Shown one piece after another: positions 10,601 through 18,817 of a stretch of 64,000 nt of DNA; position 1 is the first letter of the stretch, and each line of letters starts with the position of its first letter. Under the pieces are notes generated by a model. That model had not been told where the DNA came from. It did not search any database and worked only from the letters and a program-made list of their open reading frames with translations. Made by a program: the position numbers and the translations under genes. The stretch comes from Runella aurantiaca (GTDB taxonomy: Bacteria; Bacteroidota; Bacteroidia; Cytophagales; Spirosomataceae), in NCBI RefSeq assembly GCF_003339505.1, contig NZ_QPIW01000012.1, forward strand, positions 114,631 through 178,630, read 5' to 3'.

Positions 10601-10890
10601 TCGGTTTTAAGCTTAATCAAAAAATTGCTTTGGTCGCCGATGGGCAATTCTTGGGTAGACATTCCAATGAAAGAAACCACCAGTATCCCTCCTCCAGAAG
10701 GCACACTGAGGGCAAAATTTCCCTCAGAATCAGAGTTGGCACCCGTGTTGGTGCCTTTGAGCAAAACGTTGACCCCGGGCAGTACGGAGCCATTTTCGGC
10801 ATCGGTAATTTTACCGGTAATCTTGCGGGTTTGTCCGTAGGTAGATATACCAATAAAACCAAGCAAAAGAATGAGTAGAGAACACTTCAT
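7663..10890 (-). CDS. SusC/RagA-type TonB-linked outer-membrane transporter
   Basis: The start at 10890 gives MKCSLLILLLGFIGISTYGQ, a good signal peptide; an in-frame ATG nine bases upstream (10899) adds only MPI. After it come a carboxypeptidase-regulatory-like domain (ITGKITDAENGSVLPGVNV, about residues 26-110), a plug domain with the SusC signature PLVIIDGIPM and GAAAASLWGSRAANGV, and a 22-strand-type barrel ending in VVFSVRINY with a terminal aromatic. It imports a ligand across the outer membrane with TonB energy, together with the SusD partner downstream. No sigma/anti-sigma pair flanks it. Confidence 0.92.
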   Translation of the reverse strand: MKCSLLILLLGFIGISTYGQTRKITGKITDAENGSVLPGVNVLLKGTNTGANSDSEGNFALSVPSGGGILVVSFIGMSTQELPIGDQSNFLIKLKTDTKQLMEVTVTALGFEQNKDIQGATSSKVTGVAIARTGETGVINGLAGRAAGVQISRSSGDPGAGSYIQIRGQSTITGDNQPLVIIDGIPMSNSSIGESAGGVRQQSRLNDLNPNDIADVQILKGAAAASLWGSRAANGVMVITTKKGRNSNKVDISFSSSVSIDKVNLLHPMQDKYGQGVNGVFSPTASNSWGDKIENRSGAADEFNTTGQYFEALDGTKHYPITKKNSKETYNDQRINQVFRTGYFVDNNVSLSGGNEQGTYYLSVGDLNQKGIIRGQSDYRRTTFRLNADRKFGDMLSLSTKTSYVKSKSNRIQTGSNVNGLYLGMVRTPPDFDDTDYKGYYYSSPTAAPILRQRSYRRYLGNDNPIYDSPLWVINELQNPTLVDRFITATEISFKPQKWFELKARGGVDSYTDTRKSYYPVGSAGSAFTGSYTEEMFKETELNFDVIARAVKDITPNISGTYILGWNVNNRDFLNLGYSMVNFLIPNGPMDASNSTAANRTPFDEERRIRTTRLYSTANFGFYDQVYLNLGAAAESGSPFGEKTDRTFLYPSVDVAWQFTKLDPLREIGWLSFGKLRGSYGVVGVQPQPYRSTTDFVTAEFSGGWGGTASGVAYGNGAFVQSSQQGDAFLRPERKTEWEIGSDMRFFRDRLSLGFTYYRNTIKDLLLEVAAAPSTGFTSRYTNAGTMSNKGWEGEVSAEVFRQGALDIQLIGNISQNINRVEDLAGTDQIVLGGFSTLTSSVAKVGYSLSALYGGTYLRKADGSLDLNANGFPQLAPTYGVIGDPNPKYRAGFGTNVNYKNFSLNVLFETFQGSTFAPNTQSVLYNFGTHADVGNEVTIPAGGLKNYDGKMFEAGSAVRGNIQDFGAGPVLLDQAWYTTLGQGFSALQEQFMVDGSWTRLREATLAYNWRSPWLKEKLKLGSISVSATGRNLLLWTDVVGIDPETSLNGTGNGRGQDYFNNPGSKSVVFSVRINY

Positions 10891-11170
10891 AATGGGCATT
10901 TAGTTTGTTGTTTAGGTTAATTGTCAACATAACTTACTGACCAAAAGCATTAACTCAAAATTTAATTCGGCTTTTATGAGAAAATTTAAAATAGTTGTTT
11001 AGATAATTAAAAAACTATACAGGTTGAATATTTACATTCTACAAAAAATATAATTTTATCGACAAAAAGTCATTATTTATCTACACATAGCCACTACTCA
11101 ATATTCTAAAATAACATACGTATTTGTACTTAACTTTTAAAAGCCGCCCCATATTTCATTTTTTAAGTAT
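10891..11170. other. AT-rich intergenic region upstream of susC
   Basis: This stretch has no credible reading frame. It is AT-rich, especially 10980-11140, and must hold the promoter and 5' leader of the minus-strand SusC-SusD-amidohydrolase operon. I could not place an unambiguous TAnnTTTG box. The right part carries the terminator of the neighbouring ferritin-like gene. Confidence 0.5.
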
Positions 11171-11198
11171 AAAAAAAAGGGAGACTCGTAAGCCTCCC
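11171..11198 (-). terminator. Intrinsic terminator of the ferritin-like genes
   Basis: Read on the minus strand, GGGAGGCT-TACG-AGTCTCCC forms an 8-bp stem (one G-T pair) with a four-base loop, followed directly by eight Ts. It lies 26 bases after the stop of the 11224-12057 gene. Confidence 0.85.
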
Positions 11199-11223
11199 CC
11201 TTTTTTTTTCAACCGACACAGAC

Positions 11224-12057
11224 CTACGATGCAATGAACAACGTAGCAACGGCCAGTACTTGCTCTTTGGTCAATGGCTCGTCAAATGCTTCGGTGACGG
11301 CATTGGCCGAGAAGCCACCGAGCGTTTTGACGTCTACCCCGGCTTGGGTTGTATTTTCTTCACCATTATAAATGGGCTGAACAACGACGTTATCAATGCC
11401 ACTGTCGTTGCCAGTAATCCACGGCTTAACCGAAGCACCATTGGCTTTCCGCATCATACGAATATGTGCCGCGTGGCGGGCTTCGACCGAGTGAATATTG
11501 AGCGCGGCGGTAAGCACGGCATTTTGCTGTACCAAATTGGGTGCTTGTCCTTTGTAAGCACGAACACCCGTATCTTCTAGCGATTGGGCAACGGCCAAAA
11601 ACAATTGGTAGTTGGTAAAAGCCGTGGCAAAAGGCCCTGTACCGCTACCTTGTCCCCCTGAAAAGTCAAACGTTGGCTCTACAACTGGCGTTCCACCTGC
11701 TCCAGTGATGGCCGTTTTTAGAAAATCCACGTGCGCTTTTTCGTGGTTCATGATGGTCGTAATGGCCGCAGTGGGCGCTCCCGCAGGAATCAATCCCGCA
11801 CTTGCCAGCGCTTTTTCGTAAAAACGATACTCAAGGTATTCGAGCGTAAGCGCGTAGTTGAGCACATCCACCACATTGGTGGTTGATTGGCCATAAGCCT
11901 TCTGAAACATACTACCTACCGCCAGCGGCACCGCCGCCATGGTGAGTTTTTTACCTAAATCGGCAAAGTCGCGCAGTGCCTTGCGGCGGCTGTTGAGGCG
12001 GTCACTCATTTCAGGGTCACGCTCCTCAATCATATTTAATATTTTCAAAAAATCCAT
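11224..12057 (-). CDS. Exported ferritin-like domain protein
   Basis: It is a 277-residue protein with a basic N-terminus (NSRRKALRDFADLGKK) followed by a hydrophobic stretch ending in AYGQ, consistent with export and possibly a degenerate Tat signal. The body matches the ferritin_2 family of four-helix proteins: NYALTLEYLEYRFYEKAL, IMNHEKAHVDFLKTAI and HSVEARHAAHIRMM supply spaced Glu/His residues (E-x-x-H pairs) as in dinuclear-metal ferritin-like proteins. Function in this subfamily is not established; periplasmic redox or metal handling is possible. It follows a paralogue by 13 bp. Confidence 0.8.
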   Translation of the reverse strand: MDFLKILNMIEERDPEMSDRLNSRRKALRDFADLGKKLTMAAVPLAVGSMFQKAYGQSTTNVVDVLNYALTLEYLEYRFYEKALASAGLIPAGAPTAAITTIMNHEKAHVDFLKTAITGAGGTPVVEPTFDFSGGQGSGTGPFATAFTNYQLFLAVAQSLEDTGVRAYKGQAPNLVQQNAVLTAALNIHSVEARHAAHIRMMRKANGASVKPWITGNDSGIDNVVVQPIYNGEENTTQAGVDVKTLGGFSANAVTEAFDEPLTKEQVLAVATLFIAS

Positions 12058-12070
12058 GATGTTCCCTTGG

Positions 12071-12772
12071 TTATGCCAATGTACCGGCGTTGATTTTTGT
12101 TTTAATAAATGGAGCCGCAGCCGTTAACACTGCCGACGGCTCTTTGGACATTTCCAAGCCGTTGGAATCAATGACGGTGCTATCGGCAAACGTTCCGTTG
12201 CTGATTAAATCACGGATATAAGCCGCATGACGTGCCTCTACCGACACGATTTTCCCAGCAATGGCCAGCAAATCGGGCGAAGTCAGGAAGCGTCCCGCTC
12301 CGTTGTAGGCCGCCACTCCCAAATCTTCGAAGGTTTTTGCGGCATTCAGTACACTTTCACGTTTTGAGAAGTCAATAGAACTAAAATCCACTTCCAATCC
12401 ACCAATGGCATTGGCACCAAGAGCCGCCTTGAAAAATTCGCGGTGTGCCATTTCATGGTCTCTGATGTCAGTCAATAAAGACCTTTCATCAGCGGTAATT
12501 CCTGAGAATTGAGACTCGATAACTCGCTGATAAAAAGCCGCTTCGAGTTGTTCCAATGCATACGCATAATTCAACACCGCGTTGTCGCCAGTACCAAAAT
12601 TCACCTCTCCCGCCACAATCACTGGGTCGTCCTCTTTACATCCCGTCAAAATCAGCGACGTAGCCGCTGCCGTTCCTCCGGCCCATTTGAGAAATGAGCG
12701 CCGATGCACACCCTTTACAAGCAAACCACTGTTGCTTTCAAGGGATGATGGTGTGTTTTTTAAAATGTTCAT
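12071..12772 (-). CDS. Tat-exported ferritin-like lipoprotein
   Basis: It is a 233-residue paralogue of the next gene. The N-terminus has a twin-arginine motif HRRSFLKWAG (R24-R25) and then LILTGC, a lipobox with Cys about residue 45, so it should be exported folded and lipid-anchored. The ferritin-like helices carry NYAYALEQLEAAFYQRVI, IRDHEMAHREFFKAAL and VSVEARHAAYIRDLI, with conserved Glu and E-x-x-H residues. Tat export suggests that the metal site is loaded in the cytoplasm. It is the first gene of a two-gene operon ending at the terminator near 11171-11198. Confidence 0.82.
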   Translation of the reverse strand: MNILKNTPSSLESNSGLLVKGVHRRSFLKWAGGTAAATSLILTGCKEDDPVIVAGEVNFGTGDNAVLNYAYALEQLEAAFYQRVIESQFSGITADERSLLTDIRDHEMAHREFFKAALGANAIGGLEVDFSSIDFSKRESVLNAAKTFEDLGVAAYNGAGRFLTSPDLLAIAGKIVSVEARHAAYIRDLISNGTFADSTVIDSNGLEMSKEPSAVLTAAAPFIKTKINAGTLA

Positions 12773-12946
12773 ACAATTGGTTTGTTAAAAAATAGTATTG
12801 AAACTAATAAAGGCAAAAGCAAGGGGTACTCGTTTATCGTCTTTCCGCAACCGTTATTGCTTTACTTTTTAACGTACGGCATTCTTTGGGCAAATAGATT
12901 TAGAACGTTTTTGATTTTTCTGATCAGCAACATTCCAAGGCTTCAA

Positions 12947-13417
12947 CTAGTCTTTCAAGTCTCGCTTGAGTTCGTCGATATTTTTCTGAAAATCCGATTT
13001 AAATTCTTTCCAATCGCGTTTCAATCCCCCTTTAAGCTCGGCAATATCGTTGTCTACATCCTTCAGTCGGGCATCCAATCGGTCTCTTTGCGCCCGCAAA
13101 CGAATCTTTTCGGAGCTATTGGCTTTGTCTATATCGCGGTCCAACTTCTCAATACGGGTTTTAATTTCCATTCTTCTTTCCTCCATCGTCACCAAAAACT
13201 CCCGCTCTTCCTGCTTGAGTTCGGCCACAATTTCTTTTTGTTTGGCGGTGGCCTCCTCTTTGGCTTCCGTCAAATCTTCGGTTACTTCGGCGCTTGCTTC
13301 TTTGGCTTCTTTTTGGGCCTCGGTCAATTCTTCCTTGGCATTTTCCTGCTTGCTTTCACAACCCGCAAAGGTCAATCCACCAACCAATAGCGCAACTATT
13401 ATTATGTACTTTTTCAT
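12947..13417 (-). CDS. Small coiled-coil lipoprotein
   Basis: The likely start at 13417 gives MKKYIIIVALLVGGLTFAGC, with a lipobox Cys at residue 20; an ATG nine bases upstream adds MKI. The remainder (about 135 residues) is almost entirely charged heptad-like coiled coil rich in Glu, Lys, Asp and Arg. It has no enzyme motif. It is likely an envelope lipoprotein; the family is not recognised. A plus-strand frame across the same DNA is a shadow caused by the biased composition. Confidence 0.7.
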   Translation of the reverse strand: MKKYIIIVALLVGGLTFAGCESKQENAKEELTEAQKEAKEASAEVTEDLTEAKEEATAKQKEIVAELKQEEREFLVTMEERRMEIKTRIEKLDRDIDKANSSEKIRLRAQRDRLDARLKDVDNDIAELKGGLKRDWKEFKSDFQKNIDELKRDLKD

Positions 13418-13651
13418 AATTTTCAACTTAGATTTTTAACGATAATTATTGATATGTTTTGATAGGGTAAAAACTTTGTACCAAGCAGTAAATCAGCTAA
13501 AAGAGGGTAAAATTCAACCCCAACTTTCTACAAAAAGGGCAATAAACTACCCGACACCAAAAACAGGAATAGCCAAATCAGGCATAGTGTGGGTGGTCCA
13601 TTTTTTTAATATAAATAGAACAGTGTATTCCTCCATAAACCGATAAAAGAC

Positions 13652-13912
13652 ATGCAGACACCCTCAAATAACAATTCAAATGCATCCATCGGGAATTCCG
13701 CATCAGACTTGTGGATTCAGGATGCCGAGCAGCCCAACGAGGCCGCCAATAAAGCGTATGATGAGCCAAAAAATCCAAGAAATGTGGCGCAAGAAACCAA
13801 GGAGTTTCCAGAATGGTCCATCATTCAAAACACCCACGATGACGGCCAACCCGACGAGGCCCACGAAGAATTTTTGACGCCTTCGGGCCGAAGTTTTATT
13901 GATGAAGCATAA
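13652..13912 (+). CDS. Small acidic hypothetical protein
   Basis: This 86-residue frame starts MQTPSNNNSNASIGNS and is rich in Asn, Glu, Asp and Pro, with no hydrophobic segment. It ends just before a strong terminator, which supports it being a real transcribed unit. Frames on either strand overlap it (for example 13680-13877 plus), and this one was preferred because it reaches the terminator and has the most bacterial-like composition. No family or function is recognised. Confidence 0.45.
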   Translation: MQTPSNNNSNASIGNSASDLWIQDAEQPNEAANKAYDEPKNPRNVAQETKEFPEWSIIQNTHDDGQPDEAHEEFLTPSGRSFIDEA

Positions 13913-13932
13913 AAAAAACAGGACAATTACTC

Positions 13933-13969
13933 ATCAAAAAAGGCTTGCCGATGGCAAGCCTTTTTTGAT
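13933..13969. terminator. Bidirectional terminator, 17-bp perfect stem
   Basis: Arms 13933-13949 and 13953-13969 are perfectly complementary around a GAT loop (GGCTTGCC...GGCAAGCC flanked by A6 and T6). The A and T tracts make it functional in both directions, serving the small plus-strand gene and the convergent minus-strand oxidoreductase. Confidence 0.92.
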
Positions 13970-13989
13970 AAATGAGGTAGCTAAAGTAG

Positions 13990-15105
13990 CTAAACGGGCA
14001 CTTTTTTACCTCCCGCCGCAATGGATTTGTAAATCGCTTCTATCACTTTCATATCTTTCAAACCTTCTTCGCCCGATATGTTGGGTTCTGGTTTTCCGTT
14101 CAGAATACAATCGGCCATGCCGTCCATTTGCCAAGTTTGGTGCATTTTGGTCGTGTCCCAGCTCATTTCGCCTTTATGGGTGCGGCCTTTCATGGGGCCG
14201 TAGCCAAAAGCAGGACCGAGTTCGACAAAGCCTTTTTCACCAATTACATAGAGGCGTTCAAAATTATTAAAATTATAAGTAGTTGAACAGGAAGCTATTA
14301 CCCCACTAGGAAAGCCCATTTGCCAGGTCACGGTCTCGTCTACTTCCTTAAATTTTACGGGGTCAGTTTTGGCTTCTTCTGCCGAAACCCAAATAGGCTC
14401 TTCACCTGTGGCGTAGCGAGCACCATTGATACAGTAAATACCGACATCCATCAGGGCGCCTCCTCCCGCGAGGGCTTTTTTGAGTCTCCATTGATTAGGG
14501 TTACCGCTTTTGAAGCCGTCGTAGGTGTTTACATGCATAATTTTGCCCAATTCACCCGATTCTCGCATCCGTATCAATTCGCGGGTGTAGGGTTCAAAGT
14601 GCAGTCGGTAACCAATATATAGCTTCACATTTGCTTTTTTACAGGCGGCAATCATCTCTTGGGCCTGTTTTACGCTGACGCTCATGGGTTTTTCACAAAT
14701 GACGTGTTTACCCATTTTAGCGGCCCGAAGGGTATATTCGTGGTGCATTGAATTGGGCAGCGTAATGTAGACCGCGTCGATGTTGGGATTATCTTTGATT
14801 TTTTCAAAGTCTTTATAATCGTAAAAATTGGCTTTGTCCAAACCAAATTTATCCGACCATTTTCCGACTTTTTCGGGTGTTCCCGTTACTCCCCCCACCA
14901 ACTTGGCTATTTTGCAGTCTTTCATGGCAGTAGCCACCCGCTCTGCATAACTTCCAAGGCCTACCAAGACCACCCGAAGTTGTTTGTCGGCCACAGGGCT
15001 AGTTTCAGGAAGTACGGCGGCCTCCGCTGGGGTCAGTGCAGATACCAAAGGCAGGGTGAGCGCCGAGCCACCAATCTTGAGAAGAAAATCACGACGAGAT
15101 TTCAT
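13990..15105 (-). CDS. Tat-exported Gfo/Idh/MocA family oxidoreductase
   Basis: The start is placed at 15105, giving MKSRRDFLLKIGGSALTLPL, a twin-arginine signal; a longer frame from 15186 precedes it without justification. The 371-residue product has a Rossmann fold (RVVLVGLGSYAERVATAM, about residues 41-58) and the family motif CEKPMSV (Lys in E-K-P, near residue 140), which binds NAD(P). The C-terminal GFO_IDH_MocA domain follows. Tat export fits a glycosidase-like or sugar oxidoreductase that leaves the cytoplasm with bound cofactor, as in many Bacteroidota. Its substrate is unknown. It is divergent from the M14 peptidase. Confidence 0.88.
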   Translation of the reverse strand: MKSRRDFLLKIGGSALTLPLVSALTPAEAAVLPETSPVADKQLRVVLVGLGSYAERVATAMKDCKIAKLVGGVTGTPEKVGKWSDKFGLDKANFYDYKDFEKIKDNPNIDAVYITLPNSMHHEYTLRAAKMGKHVICEKPMSVSVKQAQEMIAACKKANVKLYIGYRLHFEPYTRELIRMRESGELGKIMHVNTYDGFKSGNPNQWRLKKALAGGGALMDVGIYCINGARYATGEEPIWVSAEEAKTDPVKFKEVDETVTWQMGFPSGVIASCSTTYNFNNFERLYVIGEKGFVELGPAFGYGPMKGRTHKGEMSWDTTKMHQTWQMDGMADCILNGKPEPNISGEEGLKDMKVIEAIYKSIAAGGKKVPV

Positions 15106-15202
15106 GAAGTTGTTACAGTTAGTTTCTCTAAAAAGCACCAATACGTCGTTTTCTATGGTTACTACGGCTAAATTTGTCAAATACATTCAAAAGAAGTTTG
15201 TC

Positions 15203-15210
15203 TATCTTTG
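15203..15210 (+). promoter_or_regulatory. TAnnTTTG -7 box before the M14 peptidase
   Basis: TATCTTTG matches the Bacteroidota -7 consensus TAnnTTTG. It lies about 45 bases before the ATG at 15255. A TTTG at 15173-15176 is upstream, but its spacing (26) is longer than the usual 19-21. Confidence 0.45.
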
Positions 15211-15254
15211 TTACAAAAGTCCTTAGAATGCCATTTATCTTCAAACAAAACCCA

Positions 15255-17789
15255 ATGAGAAAATTTACGTTCATTTTAGCAGGATTACTCCTGACACTTC
15301 AGTCCTTTGCTCAACTCCAATCTCCCCAACAATTTTTCGGTTTTGCACCTGGCGAACAAATGGTTCCTACGCATCGGTTGTACCAATACGCCGACCATGC
15401 TGCCTCTCAGGTTCCCGCCAAGGTGAAGGTAATGTCGTATGGCCAAACATTTGAAAAACGCCCGTTGATGATGGTCGTGGTGAGTTCCGAAGAAAACATG
15501 AAAAACTTGGAGCAAATTCGCACCGACCACCTCAAAAGCATTGGAATGTTGGCCGGTCAGCCCACGAGCAAAACCCGCCCAGCCGTGATTTGGATGAGCT
15601 ACAACGTACACGGCAACGAAGCCACCAACTCCGCCGCTTTCCCCAAAGTACTGCACGAACTGTTGGCGGGTGGAACCGTGTCGGACAAAATCCTCAAAAA
15701 TGCCGTTATCATTCTCGCGCCTTGTCTCAACCCCGACGGCCACGACCGATACGTAAACTGGTACAACCAAAAAATAGGCACTTCGCCCAACGCCAATACC
15801 TCCGCCTGGGAACACGGCGAGCCGTGGCCGGGCGGTCGCTACAACCACTATTTGTTTGACCCCAACCGCGATTGGGCTTGGCAAACGCAGGAAATCATGC
15901 AACAGTTGGTTGCCGTATATCACCAATGGATGCCGCACGTTCACGGCGATTTTCACGAAATGGGCCCCAACAGTCCGTATTATTTTGCACCCTCTGCCAA
16001 GCCCTACCACGAAGATATTACCCCTTGGCAACGCGAAATGCAGGATGTGGTCGGAACTTATAACAAACGTTATTTTGACCGTAACAACTGGTTGTACTAC
16101 ACCCGCGAGCGCTTCGATTTGTTTTACCCCAGCTACGGCGACACTTGGCCTACCTACAACGGTGCCATCGCGATGACCTACGAACAAGGCGGCGGCGGAA
16201 TTGCTGGATTGGCCTACGAGCGCACCGAAGAAGGCGACACCCTGCGCCTTACCGACCGCGTAGCCCACGTGGCAGCGGCCAGTATTGCCACCATGGAAGC
16301 CATTGCCGACCGCTCTGCTAAAGTAGTGGACGAATTCATTAAATTTTATGACCGTAACCAAAACAACCCGCTTGGAAACTATAAGTCGTACGTGATAAAA
16401 ACCGCGGGTGAAGAAGGCCGTATCAAAGCATTGAAAGAGTTGTTGGACAAAAACCAGATTCGCTACGGATACGCCACCGACTCCAAATCATTGACCGGTT
16501 ATAATTACTTAAATCAAAAAGACGAAGCCTTCAAGACCGACGCGGGCGATTTGGTCATCAGCGCCTATCAGCCCAAATCCAACTTGTTGAAAATATTATT
16601 TGAAACCAAACCTAAACTGGAAGATTCAGTGACGTATGACATTACGTCGTGGTGCGTTCCGTTGGCATTTGGAGCCAAAACTTACGGTGTTAAAGAGAAA
16701 CTTATGCCCGGCACGCAACCAGCCGCCACTGCGCAACCCGCAACGGCCATGGTAAACAAGCCTTACGCGTACCTTGTCAATTGGAAATCAGCCGAAGATG
16801 CAAAGTTTTTGGCGGCGGTTCTGAAACAAAAAATTCGCGTTCGGGCGGCCGAAAAGCCGTTTGAAATTGGCGGCAAAGCGTACGCTCAGGGAACGCTTGT
16901 CATTACCCGCGCAGGCAATGAGCAGCTAGGTGATGCCTTCGACAAAATCATTCGTGCAGAAGCCACCAAACTTGGCATAACCCTCAACGCCACCGAGGGC
17001 GGCGGCGCTACCAAAGGCTCTGATTTTGGTTCTGATTATGTCTTTAACCTAAAAGCAGCTCCGCGCATCGGCCTGATTGCAGGCGAAGGTACCTCAATGA
17101 CCGCCGTGGGCGAGGTGTGGCATTTCTTCGATCAAGAACTCAAATACCCCATCACGCTGATTGACCCCAACACCCGTTTTACGAGCAGCTTGCCGTTTGC
17201 GAAACTGGACGTGTTGATTATTCCTACTTCGTTTGGTGCAAATATCCTGCGCGAAAGCCAATTTCCTGCATTGCGTGAGTGGTTGCGCGGAGGTGGCAAA
17301 TTGATTTTGTTAGAAAACGCTACCTCGTTATTGGCCGACAAAGAAGGATTTGGCCTCAAAAACAAAAAAGAGGACGGCAAGAAAATGGACAAAAAAACAT
17401 CGGCCGACTCGCTCAAAGTATACGGCAACCGTGAGCGCGAAGCAGTTTCTGACGATACCCCGGGCAGTATTTACCGCATCAAACTTGACAATTCTCACCC
17501 GTTAGCTTTTGGTTTTCCTGACCATTTCTTTGCGTTGGTCAACAACACTTACAACTACGACTTCCTGAAAGATGGTTGGAACGTGGGGTATTTGAAGAAA
17601 GAAAAAGAAAGCTACGTGGCTGGCTTTACGGGCAAAAACGCCAAAGAAAAACTACAAAATGCGCTGTTTTACGGCGTAGAAGAAATGGGACGCGGCAAGG
17701 TGATTTACATGGCCAACGACCCGCTTTTCCGTGGGTTCTGGTACAATGGCAAACTGCTGTTTTCCAACGCCGTATTTATGGTTCCTTAA
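15255..17789 (+). CDS. Secreted M14-family zinc carboxypeptidase
   Basis: The start at 15255 gives MRKFTFILAGLLLTLQSFAQ, a clear signal peptide; in-frame ATGs at 15228 and earlier add an unlikely hydrophilic extension. Zinc ligands are visible as NVHGNEATN (His119, Glu122) and a later His in HVHGDFHEMG; a catalytic Glu is probably in MTYEQGGGG. After the roughly 360-residue peptidase domain there is a long C-terminal region with a GATase-like or DUF-type fold (IPTSFGANIL, LREWLRGGGKLILLENA). The total of 844 residues agrees with the Bacteroidota 'M14 metallopeptidase' group. It removes C-terminal residues from peptides outside the cytoplasm. Confidence 0.88.
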   Translation: MRKFTFILAGLLLTLQSFAQLQSPQQFFGFAPGEQMVPTHRLYQYADHAASQVPAKVKVMSYGQTFEKRPLMMVVVSSEENMKNLEQIRTDHLKSIGMLAGQPTSKTRPAVIWMSYNVHGNEATNSAAFPKVLHELLAGGTVSDKILKNAVIILAPCLNPDGHDRYVNWYNQKIGTSPNANTSAWEHGEPWPGGRYNHYLFDPNRDWAWQTQEIMQQLVAVYHQWMPHVHGDFHEMGPNSPYYFAPSAKPYHEDITPWQREMQDVVGTYNKRYFDRNNWLYYTRERFDLFYPSYGDTWPTYNGAIAMTYEQGGGGIAGLAYERTEEGDTLRLTDRVAHVAAASIATMEAIADRSAKVVDEFIKFYDRNQNNPLGNYKSYVIKTAGEEGRIKALKELLDKNQIRYGYATDSKSLTGYNYLNQKDEAFKTDAGDLVISAYQPKSNLLKILFETKPKLEDSVTYDITSWCVPLAFGAKTYGVKEKLMPGTQPAATAQPATAMVNKPYAYLVNWKSAEDAKFLAAVLKQKIRVRAAEKPFEIGGKAYAQGTLVITRAGNEQLGDAFDKIIRAEATKLGITLNATEGGGATKGSDFGSDYVFNLKAAPRIGLIAGEGTSMTAVGEVWHFFDQELKYPITLIDPNTRFTSSLPFAKLDVLIIPTSFGANILRESQFPALREWLRGGGKLILLENATSLLADKEGFGLKNKKEDGKKMDKKTSADSLKVYGNREREAVSDDTPGSIYRIKLDNSHPLAFGFPDHFFALVNNTYNYDFLKDGWNVGYLKKEKESYVAGFTGKNAKEKLQNALFYGVEEMGRGKVIYMANDPLFRGFWYNGKLLFSNAVFMVP

Positions 17790-17792
17790 CGA

Positions 17793-17870
17793 GAACATGG
17801 TGCAGGTTTTCGTAGAACGTAGTGCAGGTTTTCGTAGAACGTGGTGCAGGTTTCTCAAAACCTGCACCAC
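17793..17870. repeat. Three 22-bp tandem units and a 13-bp hairpin
   Basis: Units start at 17793, 17815 and 17837 and share GTGCAGGTTT with GAAC at the left end. The third is followed by its own inverse: arms 17841-17853 and 17858-17870 (GTGGTGCAGGTTT and its complement) around a four-base loop. The block begins four bases after the peptidase stop. Confidence 0.85.
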
Positions 17871-17872
17871 CA

Positions 17873-17913
17873 CAAAGCAAAAGCGCGAGACTGGGTCCCG
17901 CGCTTTTGCTTTG
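17873..17913. terminator. Hairpin between peptidase and dapA
   Basis: Perfect 15-bp arms (CAAAGCAAAAGCGCG and complement) at 17873-17887 and 17899-17913 surround an 11-base loop. The location between convergent genes and the T-rich 3' arm suggest a bidirectional terminator. Confidence 0.75.
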
Positions 17914-17932
17914 TATATCAATGTCGCAGAGC

Positions 17933-18817
17933 TTACATCAGCCCTTCTTTTTCCATAATGGCTTTCAGCGTAACGCCCAATTCATCTGACGCTTTGACCA
18001 ACGGCAAACGAACCTCACTGCTGCAAATACCTTTGATTTCAAGGCACTTTTTGATTCCTACGGGGTTAGACTCGGCGTACAACGGCGCATCCATGTCCAG
18101 AAAACGGTACTGAATAGCGGCGGCTTCGTCCATGCGGCCTTCGATGGCGTGCCAGGTCATTTCAGTAAATTCTTTCGGAAATGCATTGGCAATCACCGAA
18201 ATAACACCCCTCCAACCCACACTTACCATCGGTGTCACGTGGTTATCATCTCCCGAAATCAAGAGAAAATCACTCGGGCATTCGCTGGCGAGTTCCATGT
18301 ACTGGTCAAAATTTCCACACGCATCTTTGATACCGATGATGTTTGGGTGTTTTGCCAATTCGGCGATGGTTTCTACCTTCATGTTGACCACAGTTCGTCC
18401 AGGTACATTGTACAGAAAAACGGGCACTGGGCTTGCGTCAGCAATGGCCGTAAAATGCGCAATCAAGCCTTTTTGCGAAGGTTTATTATAGTAAGGACAT
18501 ACCGATAACACCGCATCCACGCCCGTCAAATCCGTTTGTTTGAATGTTTCCAGCACCGCGCGGGTATTGTTTCCTCCCAGCCCATACACAATGGGAAGCT
18601 TTTTAGGGTTGTTTTCCTGCACAAACTTCAGCAAATCGAGTTTTTCCTGTGCAGTGGTGGTCGATGTTTCTCCCGTAGTACCCTGTACCACAAGGTAGTT
18701 AACGCCACTATCGCTTACAAAGTGAAGGAGTTTTTGGAGAGCAGGAAAATCAATGTCGTGGTTAGCGTCAAAAGGGGTCACAAGCGCAACGCCTACGCCT
18801 AAAAATCTGGTGTCCAT
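17933..18817 (-). CDS. dapA: 4-hydroxy-tetrahydrodipicolinate synthase
   Basis: The 294-residue product is a complete DapA: it condenses pyruvate with aspartate semialdehyde in lysine and diaminopimelate synthesis in the cytoplasm. The Schiff-base lysine is in IIGIKDACGN (Lys164), the catalytic tyrosine in YNVPGRT (Tyr136), and the substrate-binding threonines in QGTTGET (Thr47, Thr48). Length and motif spacing are normal for the family, an N-acetylneuraminate lyase-type TIM barrel. The aminotransferase upstream on the same strand could join the same amino-acid pathway, but that is inference. Confidence 0.95.
   Translation of the reverse strand: MDTRFLGVGVALVTPFDANHDIDFPALQKLLHFVSDSGVNYLVVQGTTGETSTTTAQEKLDLLKFVQENNPKKLPIVYGLGGNNTRAVLETFKQTDLTGVDAVLSVCPYYNKPSQKGLIAHFTAIADASPVPVFLYNVPGRTVVNMKVETIAELAKHPNIIGIKDACGNFDQYMELASECPSDFLLISGDDNHVTPMVSVGWRGVISVIANAFPKEFTEMTWHAIEGRMDEAAAIQYRFLDMDAPLYAESNPVGIKKCLEIKGICSSEVRLPLVKASDELGVTLKAIMEKEGLM

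Noticed and set aside
12782..13390. Long plus-strand frame, 202 codons
   Set aside because: It is antisense to the coiled-coil lipoprotein and composed of unnatural Phe/Leu-rich sequence caused by the complement of Glu/Lys codons.
13680..13877. Alternative 65-codon plus-strand frame
   Set aside because: It overlaps the preferred 86-codon frame, has a Met/Arg/Pro-rich composition and does not reach the terminator as neatly.
15285..16361. 358-codon minus-strand frame
   Set aside because: It is a shadow of the M14 peptidase, which has clear zinc motifs and a signal peptide on the plus strand.
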